A stretch of 64,000 nucleotides of DNA from Duganella callida (GCF_004614165.1 NZ_SPVG01000213.1:1-64000); one strand, 5' to 3'. Positions 1 to 9,313 are shown, counted from the first letter of the stretch. Program-made: numbers and translations. The notes: generated by a model from the sequence alone, not told the origin.

Positions 1-68
1 ACGGTTATCGCGACTCTGATTTCTTCTTCCTGAAGATCAAAGCCGCTTTTCCCGGTAATCCGCGATGA
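1..68 (+). CDS. 3' end of an unidentified protein
   Basis: An open frame enters from the left edge and stops with TGA at 66-68. The visible C-terminus is about 21 residues, aromatic and basic, with the core RDSDFFFLKIKAAFPG. The short GYRDxDFFxLKI stretch is loosely like the last residues of some transposases, but this is far too little to assign a family. The frame is believed real because coding-like sequence runs to the edge and a hairpin follows shortly after the stop. Function unknown. Confidence 0.35.
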   Translation, partial: GYRDSDFFFLKIKAAFPGNPR

Positions 69-71
69 ACC

Positions 72-98
72 AAAAAAAAGCCCGCTCAGTGGCGGGCT
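72..98 (-). terminator. Hairpin with U-tract on the minus strand
   Basis: AGCCCGC (79-85) pairs with GCGGGCT (92-98) around a 6-base loop. A run of A at 72-79 becomes a U-tract for minus-strand transcripts. It is a second stop signal behind the one at 211-235 for the lipoprotein pair. On the plus strand the hairpin has no T-run. Confidence 0.6.
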
Positions 99-210
99 TA
101 AATCCATTTCCTTTGCAAGAAGTGGAGGAGACAGGTGCAGTATGCTGGCTTGCGACATATAGCGCCACTTTATTTTCCCAATATCAATTATTTTCAAAGC
201 GTATAACTGC

Positions 211-235
211 AAAAAAAACGCCCCGTAGGGGCGTT
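211..235 (-). terminator. Rho-independent terminator of the lipoprotein pair
   Basis: AACGCCCC (217-224) and GGGGCGTT (228-235) form an 8-bp stem with a 3-base loop. Eight A at 211-218 read as U on the minus strand. It lies 17 bases beyond the stop of the minus-strand gene ending at 253. Confidence 0.8.
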
Positions 236-252
236 TGTCGGGGAGGTGCGGC

Positions 253-882
253 TTAGCGCGGCGTGCAGGCGACCAGCAGGTTGCTGACGTTGGCTTCGTT
301 GATCACGCCAATGCCGTTGCTGACGGTGCACTTCACGCCGTAGTCGGTCAGGCCGGCCTTGATCGGATCCAGCCAGGTGACGCCGTAGTTCGAGCCGTCG
401 GGCAGGTTGCCAAAGCTGAATTCGCCGGCGCCGTTGGTGCCGCTGGCGCTGCTGACCGTGATCGAGCTGGAACCGTTGGTCAGCGTGATCAGGCGCGCGG
501 TGCCGTCGGCCGCCGCCGTCAGGCCGGTGAACTGGCCGCCCAGGGTGTAGGTGTTCTGGGTGCAGGACACCAGCGCGTTGATTTCAATCGTCAGGCCGGC
601 CGAACCGCGGTTGCTGACGCCGTCCACGGCGCAGGTCATGTGGGCCGGAGGGGTTTTGACTTCGACGTCGAAGCTGTCGCCGTAGCTGATCTGGCGCGAG
701 AAGCTGAAGCTGGTGGCGCCGGCCGGCACGCTGACGGTGTCGCTGCCGTTGGACAGCACCAGGCCGCTGTTGGACAGTCCGGCAATGGTGCCCTTCACGG
801 TGTACTGCGCCTTGCCGCCGCAACCGGCCAGGGCCGCTACCAGGCCCAGGGCCGCGCCGACATGTACGAACGAAAATTTCAT
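253..882 (-). CDS. Putative lipoprotein, paralogue of its upstream neighbour
   Basis: This 209-residue protein has a lipoprotein signal with lipobox LAGC near residue 21, so it should be lipid-anchored in the envelope. The mature part is Ser/Thr/Gly-rich and predicted to be all-beta. It has two copies of a module of the type 'G-T-I-x-G-L-x-x-S-G-L-V-L-x-N-G' followed by a stretch ending in a Cys (VKCTV, CAVDG). I chose ATG at 882 because GGAG lies 6-7 bases before it; the TTG at 894 lies inside that site. It follows a homologous lipoprotein gene after 19 bases, so the two are probably co-transcribed. No enzymatic motif is visible. Function unknown. Confidence 0.8.
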   Translation of the reverse strand: MKFSFVHVGAALGLVAALAGCGGKAQYTVKGTIAGLSNSGLVLSNGSDTVSVPAGATSFSFSRQISYGDSFDVEVKTPPAHMTCAVDGVSNRGSAGLTIEINALVSCTQNTYTLGGQFTGLTAAADGTARLITLTNGSSSITVSSASGTNGAGEFSFGNLPDGSNYGVTWLDPIKAGLTDYGVKCTVSNGIGVINEANVSNLLVACTPR

Positions 883-901
883 GTGATTCTCCAAAAAATC
901 A

Positions 902-1522
902 TTATTTGGTGTTGTCGACGCAGTTGACGATCAGTCCCAGGCCGTCAAAGTTCGGCATGATGCCGGGGTTGTTGGACGGATCGACCGCGCAGGTCTGGCC
1001 GTCGGGCTGGACCGCGACGGTAGCGCCGTACAGCGAACCGTTGGACACCTTGGTCGGGAAGATAAAGGTCACATCGGCGCCTGGACTGGTGGTCGACGGC
1101 AGCACGCCCACCCTGTCGGTACCGTTGGCCAGCACCATGCCCTTACCCTTCAGGTTGTGGACGGTGCCGCCCAGGTTGTAGGGGTTGGCGGTACAGGTCA
1201 CGGCCACGTAATAAACGGTGTAGACGTTGGCCTTGTTGTTGTTGTTGGATAGCACGCAGTTGGCGCCGGTCGGCTGGGTGTCGACCTCGACGTCGAACTG
1301 TTCGTCCTGGGCCATCAGTTTGGTGAAGACAAAGCTGGTGGCGCCGTCGGCCACCGTCAGTTTCTCGCCATTGCCCTTGTTGATCAGGACCAGACCGGAC
1401 TTGGCCGGGCCGTTGTAGGTGATGGTGCCGGACAGCGACAGGCTGCCGTCGTTGCCGCCGCAGGCGCTCAGTATGACAGCACACAGCAGGGCAAGGCCCG
1501 CACGCAGATACGAACTTTTCAT
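902..1522 (-). CDS. Putative lipoprotein, first gene of a tandem paralogous pair
   Basis: This 206-residue protein carries a signal sequence ending in the lipobox LSAC and then GGND. The mature chain repeats the scheme of the downstream gene: LSGTITYNGPAKSGLVLINK, then NLGGTVHNLKGKGMVLANGT, each module followed by a conserved Cys. The ATG at 1522 is preceded by GGAGAGAG at good distance; upstream in-frame codons lack such a site. The pair looks like a local duplication. Repeated carbohydrate- or protein-binding beta modules are possible, but there is no evidence beyond the fold-like pattern. Confidence 0.8.
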   Translation of the reverse strand: MKSSYLRAGLALLCAVILSACGGNDGSLSLSGTITYNGPAKSGLVLINKGNGEKLTVADGATSFVFTKLMAQDEQFDVEVDTQPTGANCVLSNNNNKANVYTVYYVAVTCTANPYNLGGTVHNLKGKGMVLANGTDRVGVLPSTTSPGADVTFIFPTKVSNGSLYGATVAVQPDGQTCAVDPSNNPGIMPNFDGLGLIVNCVDNTK

Positions 1523-1655
1523 AAAACTCTCTCTCCAAAACGAATAGGGCCCGGCAGCACGCACGGGAGGCAGCATATTACACGTGTGGGCCGTATTTTA
1601 GTGCATTTGGTAACGGCGTCCCCGCAAATGGATGTAACGACATGTGTCGCCACCG

Positions 1656-3074
1656 CTAATTCACCCGCGCCACCTCGCACTGCGAGCGGCGGCCGTCTAT
1701 GGTGCAGCGGTTGCGGATCCTGCCATCCAGATCATGCACTTCGACCGCCCATTGTTCCGGCCCGCGCCGTTCCATGGTCATGAAGCCGAAACCGTCCTGC
1801 CAGGCGCTGAAGTGTTCGATCACCGCGCCCGGCGCCGGCTGGGTGCCGGCCGGCAGCGGCGCCGGCAGCGGAATGATGTCTTCCTGGGTGCCGGCGAAAC
1901 CGGCCACGAACTGGCTCGGATGGCCGCTGGAAAAGCTCAGCTGCTGCCACATGTGGATATGGCCCCCCAGCATGACTTGTATCGTCGCCGGCAACAGTTG
2001 CGGGTTGACCGCGCCAAAACTGGCGCTCAGGCCGGCGTCGCCGAGCAGCAGCTTGACGCTGCCGTCGGCGTTATGGTCGGTGCCGATGCCCAGCAGCGGA
2101 TGGTGGGCGATGCCGATATTGTGCGGCGCACGCTGCGCCAGCGCATCGAGCTTGCGGTACAGGTCGCGGTATTTGTCGTAGCCGGTGTCGCCCGGCTTGA
2201 GCCCCTTCCAGCTGGTGTTGGCGGTGTCCAGCACCAGCAACTGGGTATCCTGGCCGATCGGGATGGCGTAGGGATCGCTGTAGTTGCCGGCATTGTCATC
2301 GGCGGCCGCATTGCAGTCGCGGCCCTTGAGCAGCGGCCGCGGATCGAGGAAGCGCCAGTAGCCCTGGCCGCCGCGCGTGCAGTTTTCGTGATTGCCGCGC
2401 GCCATGACCCACGGCGCGGCGTCCAGCAGCTTGGCGCCGGGCGCGAAGAAATCCTCGTCCCAGGCTTCCCAGCCGTAGCCCCACGGCGAGCCGGCGCACC
2501 CGGTGTTGCCTTCGGGGCAGGCGTTTTCGCGGTAATGGTAATCGCCGACGTGGATCACCAGGTCGGGCTTCCAGGCGGCGGCCTGGGCGGCGACGGCGGC
2601 AAATGGATATTGTGTGCTGTCCTGGCAGGCTTGCCAGCTGTTGCTGCTCTTTTGCAGGCGGCAGCCGGTGTCGCCGATCACCACGATGCGCTGCGGTGCG
2701 GCTGCGGGCAGCGGCAGCGCGCGGCCCAGCACCCTGGCGCTGGCGGCGTCCCTGGGCAGGGCCGTTTCACAGGTCAGCAGCGGGAATTCCGCCGGTTTGG
2801 AGTCGGCCGGCGCGGACGGCGTCGGCCGCAGTGCGATGGTTGCGGCCGGCGCACGCAATTGCATGGGCTGCTTTCGGCCGTCGATCTCGATCTCCGGGCA
2901 GCCGGGCGCATCGATCAGCACGCGGGCGACGGCGGCGCCGTATTCGCCCATCACCACGTAGGACGTGAAATCCGGCGCCGGGCCGGTACGGGTGCCGGCG
3001 CAGCCGGCCAGCAGCAATATGGCGACAGGCGCCGCGATGGGCGCGGCCCAGTGTTTCAGAGGGGATGGCAGCAC
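1656..3074 (-). CDS. Secreted calcineurin-like metallophosphoesterase (lipoprotein)
   Basis: The 472-residue protein begins with a lipoprotein signal (LLLAGCAG, Cys near 25) and so is exported. The metallophosphoesterase metal-site motifs occur in order: GDTGC, VGDYHY, GNHE and GGHIHMW. They bind two metal ions in this superfamily and support hydrolysis of a phosphoester; the substrate cannot be told. A roughly 110-residue N-terminal segment precedes the catalytic domain and is probably a beta-sandwich. The start is GTG at 3074 with GGAG six bases upstream. It is divergent from the HAD gene at 3152, and the 77-base gap must hold both promoters. Confidence 0.85.
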   Translation of the reverse strand: MLPSPLKHWAAPIAAPVAILLLAGCAGTRTGPAPDFTSYVVMGEYGAAVARVLIDAPGCPEIEIDGRKQPMQLRAPAATIALRPTPSAPADSKPAEFPLLTCETALPRDAASARVLGRALPLPAAAPQRIVVIGDTGCRLQKSSNSWQACQDSTQYPFAAVAAQAAAWKPDLVIHVGDYHYRENACPEGNTGCAGSPWGYGWEAWDEDFFAPGAKLLDAAPWVMARGNHENCTRGGQGYWRFLDPRPLLKGRDCNAAADDNAGNYSDPYAIPIGQDTQLLVLDTANTSWKGLKPGDTGYDKYRDLYRKLDALAQRAPHNIGIAHHPLLGIGTDHNADGSVKLLLGDAGLSASFGAVNPQLLPATIQVMLGGHIHMWQQLSFSSGHPSQFVAGFAGTQEDIIPLPAPLPAGTQPAPGAVIEHFSAWQDGFGFMTMERRGPEQWAVEVHDLDGRIRNRCTIDGRRSQCEVARVN

Positions 3075-3151
3075 GGCAGCTCCAGCGAAGTACAGCCCCG
3101 TAATTTACCATGCCGCTACAATAGCGTCGTTGTCACCCTTCTCTGTCTGCC

Positions 3152-3859
3152 ATGAGCCCACGCCGCCCGCTTGCCCTGCTGTTCGATCTGGACGATACCC
3201 TTTGGCCCATCGGGCCGGTCATCATGGCGGCCGAGGTCAGCTGGCACGCCTGGCTGGCCACCCACGCGCCCAGGGTGGCGCAGGCGTTCGATGTGGCCGA
3301 GCTGCGCGCACGCCGCATGGCCCTGCTGGAGCGCCGGCCCGAGCTGGTGGCCGATCTGTACCAGCTGCGGCGCGAGGCGCTGGCCGAGGTGTTTGCCGAA
3401 ACCGGCGAGGATCCGGCCCATATCGACGGCTCGATGCGGCATTTCGCCATCCAGCGCAACCTGGTCACGCCCTACGACGACGTGCTGCCGGTGTTGCCGC
3501 TGCTGCAAGGCATGCTGCGGCTGGGGGTGATCACCAATGGCAACGCCGACCTTGAAGTCATCGGCCTGCACCATCACTTTGAGTATGCGCTGTCGTCGTC
3601 GCGCTTCGGTCGCGCCAAGCCGGATCCGGCGATTTTCCTGGCCGCCTGCGCGGCGATGGGCGTGGCGCCGCGGGACGCCGTCTACGTCGGCGACGATCTG
3701 CGGCTGGACGTGCAGGGCGCTCAGAGCGCCGGCCTGCGCGCGGTCTGGATGAATCGCCACGGCAGCGATGCGCACCTGGCGGCCGGTGTCACGCCGGACG
3801 CGATCTGCGCCAGTTTCGACGAGCTGCTGGCCTGGATACGCGCGCAGATGCAGCATTGA
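3152..3859 (+). CDS. HAD-superfamily hydrolase
   Basis: This 235-residue cytoplasmic protein opens with the HAD motif I as FDLDDTLWP (nucleophile Asp near residue 14). It shows motif II as ITNGN, a Lys in FGRAKPDP and motif IV as YVGDDLRLD. An alpha-helical cap sits between motifs I and II. The family removes phosphate from small metabolites such as sugar phosphates or nucleotides; the substrate cannot be read from sequence. It is a single gene with no clear ribosome site, and hrcA follows after 78 bases. Confidence 0.85.
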   Translation: MSPRRPLALLFDLDDTLWPIGPVIMAAEVSWHAWLATHAPRVAQAFDVAELRARRMALLERRPELVADLYQLRREALAEVFAETGEDPAHIDGSMRHFAIQRNLVTPYDDVLPVLPLLQGMLRLGVITNGNADLEVIGLHHHFEYALSSSRFGRAKPDPAIFLAACAAMGVAPRDAVYVGDDLRLDVQGAQSAGLRAVWMNRHGSDAHLAAGVTPDAICASFDELLAWIRAQMQH

Positions 3860-3937
3860 CGCCACGTCGCGGCCCTCGCGGGGCACGGAGCGTGCATAAT
3901 AGGCAGAAATCTTCACCGGCAATCACTGATATATAGC

Positions 3938-4954
3938 ATGCAACTCGATACACGCGCACAAACCCTGCTCAAAGCCCTGGTCGAACGGTACATCGCCGAT
4001 GGCCAGCCGGTGGGCTCGCGTGCGCTTTCCAAGATTTCCGGCCTGGAGCTGTCGCCGGCGACCATCCGCAACATCATGGCGGACCTGGAGGAGCTCGGCT
4101 ACGTGGCCAGCCCGCACACCTCGGCCGGGCGGATTCCGACGCCGCGCGGCTATCGCATCTTCGTCGACACCTTGCTGACGGTGCAGCACATCGACGAGCA
4201 GGCGGTGGAGGCGCGCATGCGCCTGCAATCGCCGCAGCCGCAAAAGATGCTCACCAATGCGGCGCAGATGCTGTCCTCGCTGTCGCAGTTCGCCGGCGTG
4301 GTGCTGACGCCGCGGCGCGAATCGGTGTTCCAGCAGATCGAGTTCCTGCGCCTGGGCGAGAAGCGCATCCTGCTGGTGATCGTGGCGCCGAACGGCGACG
4401 TGCAGAACCGCCTGCTGCTGACCGACGTCGATTACAGCCCGGCGCAGCTGACGCAATCGGCCAACTACCTGAACCAGAATTACGCCGGCCTGGCGTTCGA
4501 TGAGATCCACGCCCGCTTGCAGACGGAGGTGCGCCAGCTGCGCGACGACATGGGCCGGTTGATGCAGGCGGCGGTGGAGGCGGGCAGCGAAGCGATGTCC
4601 GACGATTCCGACAACATGGTGATCGCCGGCGAACGTAATCTGCTGTCGGTCAGCGACCTGTCATCCAACATGAGCTCGCTGCGTCAGATGTTCGACATGT
4701 TCGAGCAGAAGACGGGACTGATGCAGTTACTGGACGTGTCCAGCAAGGCCAGCGGAGTGCAGATCTACATCGGCGGCGAATCCAGCCTGGTGCCGATGGA
4801 CGAGATGAGCGTGGTGACCGCGCCCTACACCGCCAACGGCAAGATCGTCGGCACGCTGGGGGTGATCGGCCCGACGCGCATGGCCTACGAGCGGGTGATC
4901 CCGATCGTCGACATCACCGCCAAGCTGCTGTCCAACGCCCTCAGCCATAATTAA
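3938..4954 (+). CDS. hrcA: Heat-inducible transcription repressor HrcA
   Basis: At 338 residues it matches the usual HrcA length. The winged helix (about residues 5-75) contains [25 protein letters not shown] and the wing [16 protein letters not shown]-like central domain and the C-terminal segment [18 protein letters not shown] follow. HrcA represses groESL and sometimes dnaK through CIRCE operators and is refolded by GroEL. No CIRCE element is seen here, so autoregulation through CIRCE is not supported. It faces fur with an 11-base gap. Its ribosome site is weak. Confidence 0.95.
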   Translation: MQLDTRAQTLLKALVERYIADGQPVGSRALSKISGLELSPATIRNIMADLEELGYVASPHTSAGRIPTPRGYRIFVDTLLTVQHIDEQAVEARMRLQSPQPQKMLTNAAQMLSSLSQFAGVVLTPRRESVFQQIEFLRLGEKRILLVIVAPNGDVQNRLLLTDVDYSPAQLTQSANYLNQNYAGLAFDEIHARLQTEVRQLRDDMGRLMQAAVEAGSEAMSDDSDNMVIAGERNLLSVSDLSSNMSSLRQMFDMFEQKTGLMQLLDVSSKASGVQIYIGGESSLVPMDEMSVVTAPYTANGKIVGTLGVIGPTRMAYERVIPIVDITAKLLSNALSHN

Positions 4955-4965
4955 AGTCGGGACTC

Positions 4966-5397
4966 TTACGCCGGCCGGTGCGGGCAGGCGGTCTTGGTGC
5001 AGGTGCCATAGATCGCCAGCGCGTGCTCGGCAATCTTGAAGCCGCGCTCCTTGGCAATGGCGTGCTGGCGCTCCTCGATCGCTTCGTCGAAGAATTCTTC
5101 CACGCGGCCACAATCGACGCACACCAGGTGGTCATGGTGCGAGCCGGCGTTCAGCTCGAAAATCGCCTTGCCGGTCTCGAAATGGTTGCGGTTCAGCAGG
5201 CCGGCCTGCTCGAACTGGGTCAGCACGCGGTAGACGGTGGCCAGGCCGACGTCCATGTTGTCGGCCAGCAGGATTTTGTACACATCCTCAGCCGTCAGAT
5301 GGCGCACTTCGCTGTTCTGGAAGATTTCCAGAATCTTGATGCGTGGCAGGGTGGCTTTCAGGCCGCTGGCTTTCAGGTCTGGAGGATTATTGCCCAT
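4966..5397 (-). CDS. fur: Ferric uptake regulator Fur
   Basis: This 143-residue protein has the N-terminal winged helix ([15 protein letters not shown]...[18 protein letters not shown]) and the metal-binding [18 protein letters not shown]-terminal CTKTACPH gives a second Cys pair, as in Fur proteins with a structural zinc site. It represses iron-uptake genes when bound to ferrous iron. The start at 5397 gives the standard N-terminus MGNNPPDLK; a longer frame to 5496 would run into the bamE promoter region. It is divergent from bamE, a pairing common in this order. No perfect Fur box is visible upstream. Confidence 0.95.
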   Translation of the reverse strand: MGNNPPDLKASGLKATLPRIKILEIFQNSEVRHLTAEDVYKILLADNMDVGLATVYRVLTQFEQAGLLNRNHFETGKAIFELNAGSHHDHLVCVDCGRVEEFFDEAIEERQHAIAKERGFKIAEHALAIYGTCTKTACPHRPA

Positions 5398-5487
5398 GAT
5401 GGTAACTCTTCTATGTGGTGACGAATGGCTAGGCGCTAGTTTACCGTACTCCGACCCCGCCCGCACCTCATTCACAGTTACAAAGAT

Positions 5488-5518
5488 TTGCCCCATCCCA
5501 CCCGGGGTGCTTTATGAT
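5488..5518 (+). promoter_or_regulatory. Candidate sigma-70 promoter of bamE
   Basis: TTGCCC at 5488-5493 and TATGAT at 5513-5518 are separated by 19 bases and lie 44 bases before the bamE start. The spacing is a little long, so confidence is moderate. Confidence 0.4.
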
Positions 5519-5562
5519 ATAGCGTTTTTCGGCACTTACGCTCGACCAGATTGAGGACTTTT

Positions 5563-6198
5563 ATGCGCGTCACCCAGGCTTTTTCGCAGTCTTTGTTGCA
5601 CCGTTTCATACCTGTCGCCACGGTAGCGCTGGCGCTGGGCGGCTGCGCGACCAAAACCACGCTGGGCGAGAAATCGACCGAAGTCCACGATGCCGCGCCG
5701 ACGCTGGATGCCAGCAAGGGCGCGCAAACCACCACCATCACCAAGCTGCAGCGCTTCATGTGGTTCTTCTCGCCATATCGTCCGGATATTCAGCAGGGCA
5801 ACTTTGTCTCTGAGGAAATGTTGGCGCAGCTGAAAGTCGGCATGACCCAGGACCAGGTGCGTTTCATCTTCGGTACCGCGCTGCTGACCGATCCGTTCCA
5901 CGGCAAGCGCTGGGATTATGCCTTCCGCCTGGCCAAGGGCAATGGCGAAATCACCACCAGCCGCGTGATCGTGTTCTTCGACAAGGATGACCGCGTCGAA
6001 CGCTGGGAAGGCGGCAATCTGCCGACCGAGAAAGATTACATCGCGCGTATCGCCGGCCCGGCGCCGAACGCCAAGAAAGAAGCCGCCACCGAAGCCGCGC
6101 TGGCCAAGCCGGCGCCGACCGCGCCGCTGCCGGCCGGTTCCGACAATCCGGCCGCCGCCTCGCCGGTGGGCGTGACGATCAAGAACGACAAGAAATAA
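5563..6198 (+). CDS. bamE: Outer-membrane assembly factor BamE (lipoprotein)
   Basis: This 211-residue protein has a lipoprotein signal ending in LGGC. The BamE/SmpA core is recognised by [41 protein letters not shown] and WDYAFRL. BamE is part of the BAM complex that inserts beta-barrels such as the TonB receptors seen later in this window. It is longer than the roughly 110-residue enterobacterial protein because of a C-terminal Ala/Pro-rich tail, typical of beta-proteobacteria. ATG at 5563 is preceded by TTGAGGA; the upstream TTG is part of that site. dapB follows after 13 bases. Confidence 0.92.
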   Translation: MRVTQAFSQSLLHRFIPVATVALALGGCATKTTLGEKSTEVHDAAPTLDASKGAQTTTITKLQRFMWFFSPYRPDIQQGNFVSEEMLAQLKVGMTQDQVRFIFGTALLTDPFHGKRWDYAFRLAKGNGEITTSRVIVFFDKDDRVERWEGGNLPTEKDYIARIAGPAPNAKKEAATEAALAKPAPTAPLPAGSDNPAAASPVGVTIKNDKK

Positions 6199-6211
6199 GC
6201 AAGGATTGAGC

Positions 6212-7018
6212 ATGACCGAAATGAACATCGCCATTGCCGGCGCCGGCGGCCGCATGGGCCGCATCCTGATCGAAGCGGTGCAGAACGCCGGTGACGCGCG
6301 CCTGTCGGGCGCCCTGGACCGGGTTGGTTCCGAGCAGGCCGATGCCGCCGCCTTCCTGGGCAAGCCGGCCGGCGTGCCGGTGGAATCGGATTTCGGCAAG
6401 GGCCTGGCCGGCGCGCAGTACCTGATCGATTTCACCCGTCCCGAAGCCACCCTCAAGCACCTGGCCTACTGCGCCGAGCACGGCATCAAGCTGGTGATCG
6501 GCACCACCGGTTTCGACGAGGCCGGCAAGGCGGCGATTGCCGCAGCGGCCCGGAAGACCGCGATCGTGTTCTCGCCCAACTTCTCGGTCGGCGTCAACGT
6601 CACCATGAAGCTGCTGGAGCAGGCCGCCAAGGCGCTGTCCACCGGCTACGATATCGAAGTGATCGAAGCACACCACCGCTTCAAGGTCGATGCCCCGTCC
6701 GGCACCGCGCTGAAGATGGGCGAGGTGATCGCCGATGCCCTGGGCCGCGACCTGAAGGAGTGCGCGGTGTATGCGCGCGAAGGCGTGACCGGCGAGCGCG
6801 ATCCATCGTCGATCGGCTTTGCCACCATCCGCGGCGGCGACATCGTCGGCGATCACACTGTGCTGTTCGCCGGCATCGGCGAGCGCATCGAGATCAGCCA
6901 CAAGTCCAGCAGCCGCGTGACCTACGCGAACGGCGCCCTGCGCGCCTGCCGCTTCCTGGCCGACAAGCCGACCGGCCTGTTCGACATGTACGACGTGCTG
7001 GGCCTGAAAGACAAATGA
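6212..7018 (+). CDS. dapB: 4-hydroxy-tetrahydrodipicolinate reductase DapB
   Basis: This 268-residue enzyme reduces 4-hydroxy-tetrahydrodipicolinate with NAD(P)H in the lysine/diaminopimelate pathway. The Rossmann motif GAGGRMGR sits near the N-terminus. The catalytic signature [16 protein letters not shown] supplies the active-site His and Lys. Start at 6212 follows AAGG at short distance. Its stop overlaps the start of the next gene in ATGA, so the downstream membrane genes are translationally coupled to it. Confidence 0.96.
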   Translation: MTEMNIAIAGAGGRMGRILIEAVQNAGDARLSGALDRVGSEQADAAAFLGKPAGVPVESDFGKGLAGAQYLIDFTRPEATLKHLAYCAEHGIKLVIGTTGFDEAGKAAIAAAARKTAIVFSPNFSVGVNVTMKLLEQAAKALSTGYDIEVIEAHHRFKVDAPSGTALKMGEVIADALGRDLKECAVYAREGVTGERDPSSIGFATIRGGDIVGDHTVLFAGIGERIEISHKSSSRVTYANGALRACRFLADKPTGLFDMYDVLGLKDK

Positions 7019-7680
7019 ATCCCGCGGCCAGCGAATTCACCCTGAGCCGCTTCTGGGAGCAGGGCGACGCGATCAGCCACGCGGTGGCCTTCGTGCTGCT
7101 GGCGATGTCGCTGGTGAGCTGGTTCTTCATCCTGGCCAAGGCGTTCGCGGCCTGGCGCATCCGCCGCAGCGCACCGGCGGTGCAGGCGTTCTGGGATGCG
7201 CCCAGCATGCAGGATGGCGTGGCCGCGCTGACGCTGGCCGATCCCGAGCGGATTTTCCTGCCGCTGGCGCAGCAAGGGGCGCAGCAGTTGCAGGTGGCGG
7301 ACCGGGCGTCGCTGGGCGGCGAGATGGACCGCGCGGCGCAAGTCACGCGCGTGTTGCGCGCGGCGATCCAGCGTTCCACCAACCGTCTCGAAGGCGGGCT
7401 GACCCTGCTGGCGTCGATCGGCGCCACCGCGCCGTTCGTCGGCCTGCTGGGTACGGTCTGGGGCATTTATCATGCGCTGGCCAATGTGTCGTCGCACGGC
7501 ACGGTGCAGATCGACAAGGTGGCCGGCCCGGTGGGCGAGGCGCTGGTGATGACCGCCATCGGCCTGACGGTTGCGATTCCGGCGGTGCTGGCGTATAACG
7601 GCTTTAACCGCGTCAACCGGCTGACCCTGGCCGAGCTGGACGCCTTCGCCCACGACCTGCACGCCTACCTGACCAAATAA
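7015..7680 (+). CDS. ExbB/TolQ/MotA-family proton channel subunit
   Basis: This 221-residue inner-membrane protein has three hydrophobic segments at about residues 20-45, 125-155 and 170-195. It carries the family signature [20 protein letters not shown] and a helix with [15 protein letters not shown]. ExbB and ExbD form a proton-driven motor that energises TonB and TonB-dependent receptors. The start overlaps the dapB stop (ATGA). No tonB gene is adjacent. It could instead be TolQ-like, but length and the exbD-type partner favour ExbB. Confidence 0.85.
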   Translation: MNPAASEFTLSRFWEQGDAISHAVAFVLLAMSLVSWFFILAKAFAAWRIRRSAPAVQAFWDAPSMQDGVAALTLADPERIFLPLAQQGAQQLQVADRASLGGEMDRAAQVTRVLRAAIQRSTNRLEGGLTLLASIGATAPFVGLLGTVWGIYHALANVSSHGTVQIDKVAGPVGEALVMTAIGLTVAIPAVLAYNGFNRVNRLTLAELDAFAHDLHAYLTK

Positions 7681-7682
7681 TC

Positions 7683-8108
7683 ATGGCTTTCGGCGCCTTC
7701 AATCACCACCGCAACCCCGGTCCGATGGCCGACATCAACGTCACGCCGATGGTGGACGTGATGCTGGTGCTGCTGGTGATTTTCATCCTGGCGGCGCCGA
7801 TGTTCACCGGCGCGGTCAAGCTGGAACTGCCGAAGGCGCAGGCGCCGGCCGCGCAATCGGCGCCGGCCGCCACGGTCACGCTGTCGATCGACGGCGCCGG
7901 CAAGATTTTCTGGAATAACGATCCGGTCGACCAGGCCGCGCTGGCATCGCGGCTGGTGGAGGCGTCGAAACTGGACCCGCAACCGGAACTGCAGCTGCGC
8001 GCCGACAAGAACACCCGCTACGAAGTGGTGGCGCAGGTGATGGCCGCGGCGCAGAGCAATGGCTTAACCAAACTGGGCTTCGTCACCGACCCCAAGGACA
8101 AGAAATAA
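7683..8108 (+). CDS. ExbD/TolR-family biopolymer transport protein
   Basis: This 141-residue protein has a short cytoplasmic N-terminus (ADINVTPMVDVMLVLLVIF) with the conserved Asp in the single membrane helix. A periplasmic domain ending in TKLGFVTDP follows. The Asp lies in the proton path of the ExbB-ExbD motor. It begins three bases after exbB and overlaps the next gene by one base (TAATG), so the three genes form one unit with dapB. Confidence 0.88.
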   Translation: MAFGAFNHHRNPGPMADINVTPMVDVMLVLLVIFILAAPMFTGAVKLELPKAQAPAAQSAPAATVTLSIDGAGKIFWNNDPVDQAALASRLVEASKLDPQPELQLRADKNTRYEVVAQVMAAAQSNGLTKLGFVTDPKDKK

Positions 8109-8434
8109 TGGCAACCGCAGAACTGAACGGCGCGGCGATCACCGATTTTCCCAGCTTCCACGCCGCGTGCAAGGCGGCGCTGGGCTTTCCCGATTCGTAC
8201 AGCAATACCATGGATGCCTGGGTCGATTGCCTCAGCTATCTGCGCGACGATGACGGCATGAGCAAGTTCCGCCTCAAGCCGAACGAGGTGCTGGAGATCG
8301 TCATCCGGGACGCGGCCGCCATGCAGGCCGCCGTGCCCGATATTCTCGAAGAAGTGAGCTATTGCGTGGCCGGCATCAACGAGCGCTACGAGGACTACGG
8401 CGAGAAGCCGGCCCTCAAGCTGACGTTGCGCTGA
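8108..8434 (+). CDS. Barstar-family protein
   Basis: This 108-residue cytoplasmic protein matches the barstar fold in its middle signature: F-H-A-A-C-K-A-A-L-G-F-P-D-S-Y followed by MDAWVDCLSYL. Barstar inhibits the ribonuclease barnase by covering its active site, but proteobacterial homologues are often found without a nuclease partner. None is visible nearby. It is fused to the exbBD unit by a one-base overlap, and its last 20 bases overlap the 3' end of map on the other strand. The actual partner is unknown. Confidence 0.8.
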   Translation: MATAELNGAAITDFPSFHAACKAALGFPDSYSNTMDAWVDCLSYLRDDDGMSKFRLKPNEVLEIVIRDAAAMQAAVPDILEEVSYCVAGINERYEDYGEKPALKLTLR

Positions 8435-9269
8435 CGCTGTCGGCCGACGCGGCGCCGGCCGGCGTCGGATTGGGGATGTTGGCCTTGGCGCCGGTCTCGC
8501 CCGGCGCCAGCGTCAATACCTCGAAGCCGGTCTCGGTGACCAGCACCATGTGTTCCCATTGCGCCGACAGCGATTTGTCGCGCGTCTCCACGGTCCAGCC
8601 GTCGCTGAGCTGACGGGTGGCCGCCCTGCCGGCATTGATCATCGGTTCGATGGTGAACAGCATGCCCGGCTTCAGCACCATGCCCTGGCCCGGACGGCCG
8701 TAGTGGGTAACCTGCGGATCTTCGTGGTAGACCATGCCGATGCCGTGGCCGCAGTAATCCTCGACCACGCTGTAGCCGGCCTTTTCGGCCACGGTCTGGA
8801 TCGCGAAACCGACGTCACCCAGGGTCGCGCGCGGCCTGACGGCGCGGATGCCGGCCCACATGGCGGCATAGGTGGTTTCCACCAGCTTGCGGGTCGGCTT
8901 GCTCGGCTCGCCGACGTAGTACATGCGGCTGGTGTCGCCATGCCAGCCATCCTTGATCACGGCCACGTCGATGTTGATGATGTCGCCTTCCTTGAGCACC
9001 TCGGTGTCGGACGGGATGCCGTGGCAGACCACGTGGTTGACCGAACTGCACACCGTGGCCGGGAAGCCGCCGTAGCCGACGTTGGCCGGAATCGCCTGCT
9101 GCACGTTGACGATGTAGTCGTTGCACAGCTTGTCGAGGTAGGCCGTGGTGACGCCGGGCTTGACGTGCGGGGCGATCATGGTCAGCACGTCGGCCGCCAG
9201 TTTTGCGGCGACCCTGGCCTGGACGATCTGCTCAGGCGACTTGATGAGATTGGCGTTACGGCGGGACAT
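8415..9269 (-). CDS. map: Type I methionine aminopeptidase
   Basis: This 284-residue enzyme removes the initiator methionine from new proteins. The five metal ligands are visible: Asp in INIDVAV, Asp in GDTSRMY, His in CGHGIG, Glu in FTIEPMI and Glu in WEHMVLVTE. It carries an Ala/Pro/Thr-rich C-terminal tail of about 25 residues not needed for catalysis. The frame stays open upstream to 9788, but ATG at 9269 gives the family N-terminus; upstream sequence is the VOC gene in another frame. A second map copy elsewhere, next to rpsB, would be usual in this order. Confidence 0.93.
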   Translation of the reverse strand: MSRRNANLIKSPEQIVQARVAAKLAADVLTMIAPHVKPGVTTAYLDKLCNDYIVNVQQAIPANVGYGGFPATVCSSVNHVVCHGIPSDTEVLKEGDIINIDVAVIKDGWHGDTSRMYYVGEPSKPTRKLVETTYAAMWAGIRAVRPRATLGDVGFAIQTVAEKAGYSVVEDYCGHGIGMVYHEDPQVTHYGRPGQGMVLKPGMLFTIEPMINAGRAATRQLSDGWTVETRDKSLSAQWEHMVLVTETGFEVLTLAPGETGAKANIPNPTPAGAASADSVSATSA

Positions 9270-9313
9270 GGACGACCTCTTTATTTTGCAGAGGCCGTAG
9301 TGTGCCACAACCG

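Noticed and set aside
65..256. 63-codon frame across the two terminators at the left edge
   Set aside because: It overlaps the stop of the preceding gene and both hairpins and has no ribosome site or family similarity.
3860..3937. CIRCE element before hrcA
   Set aside because: No TTAGCACTC-N9-GAGTGCTAA-like repeat is present in the gap.
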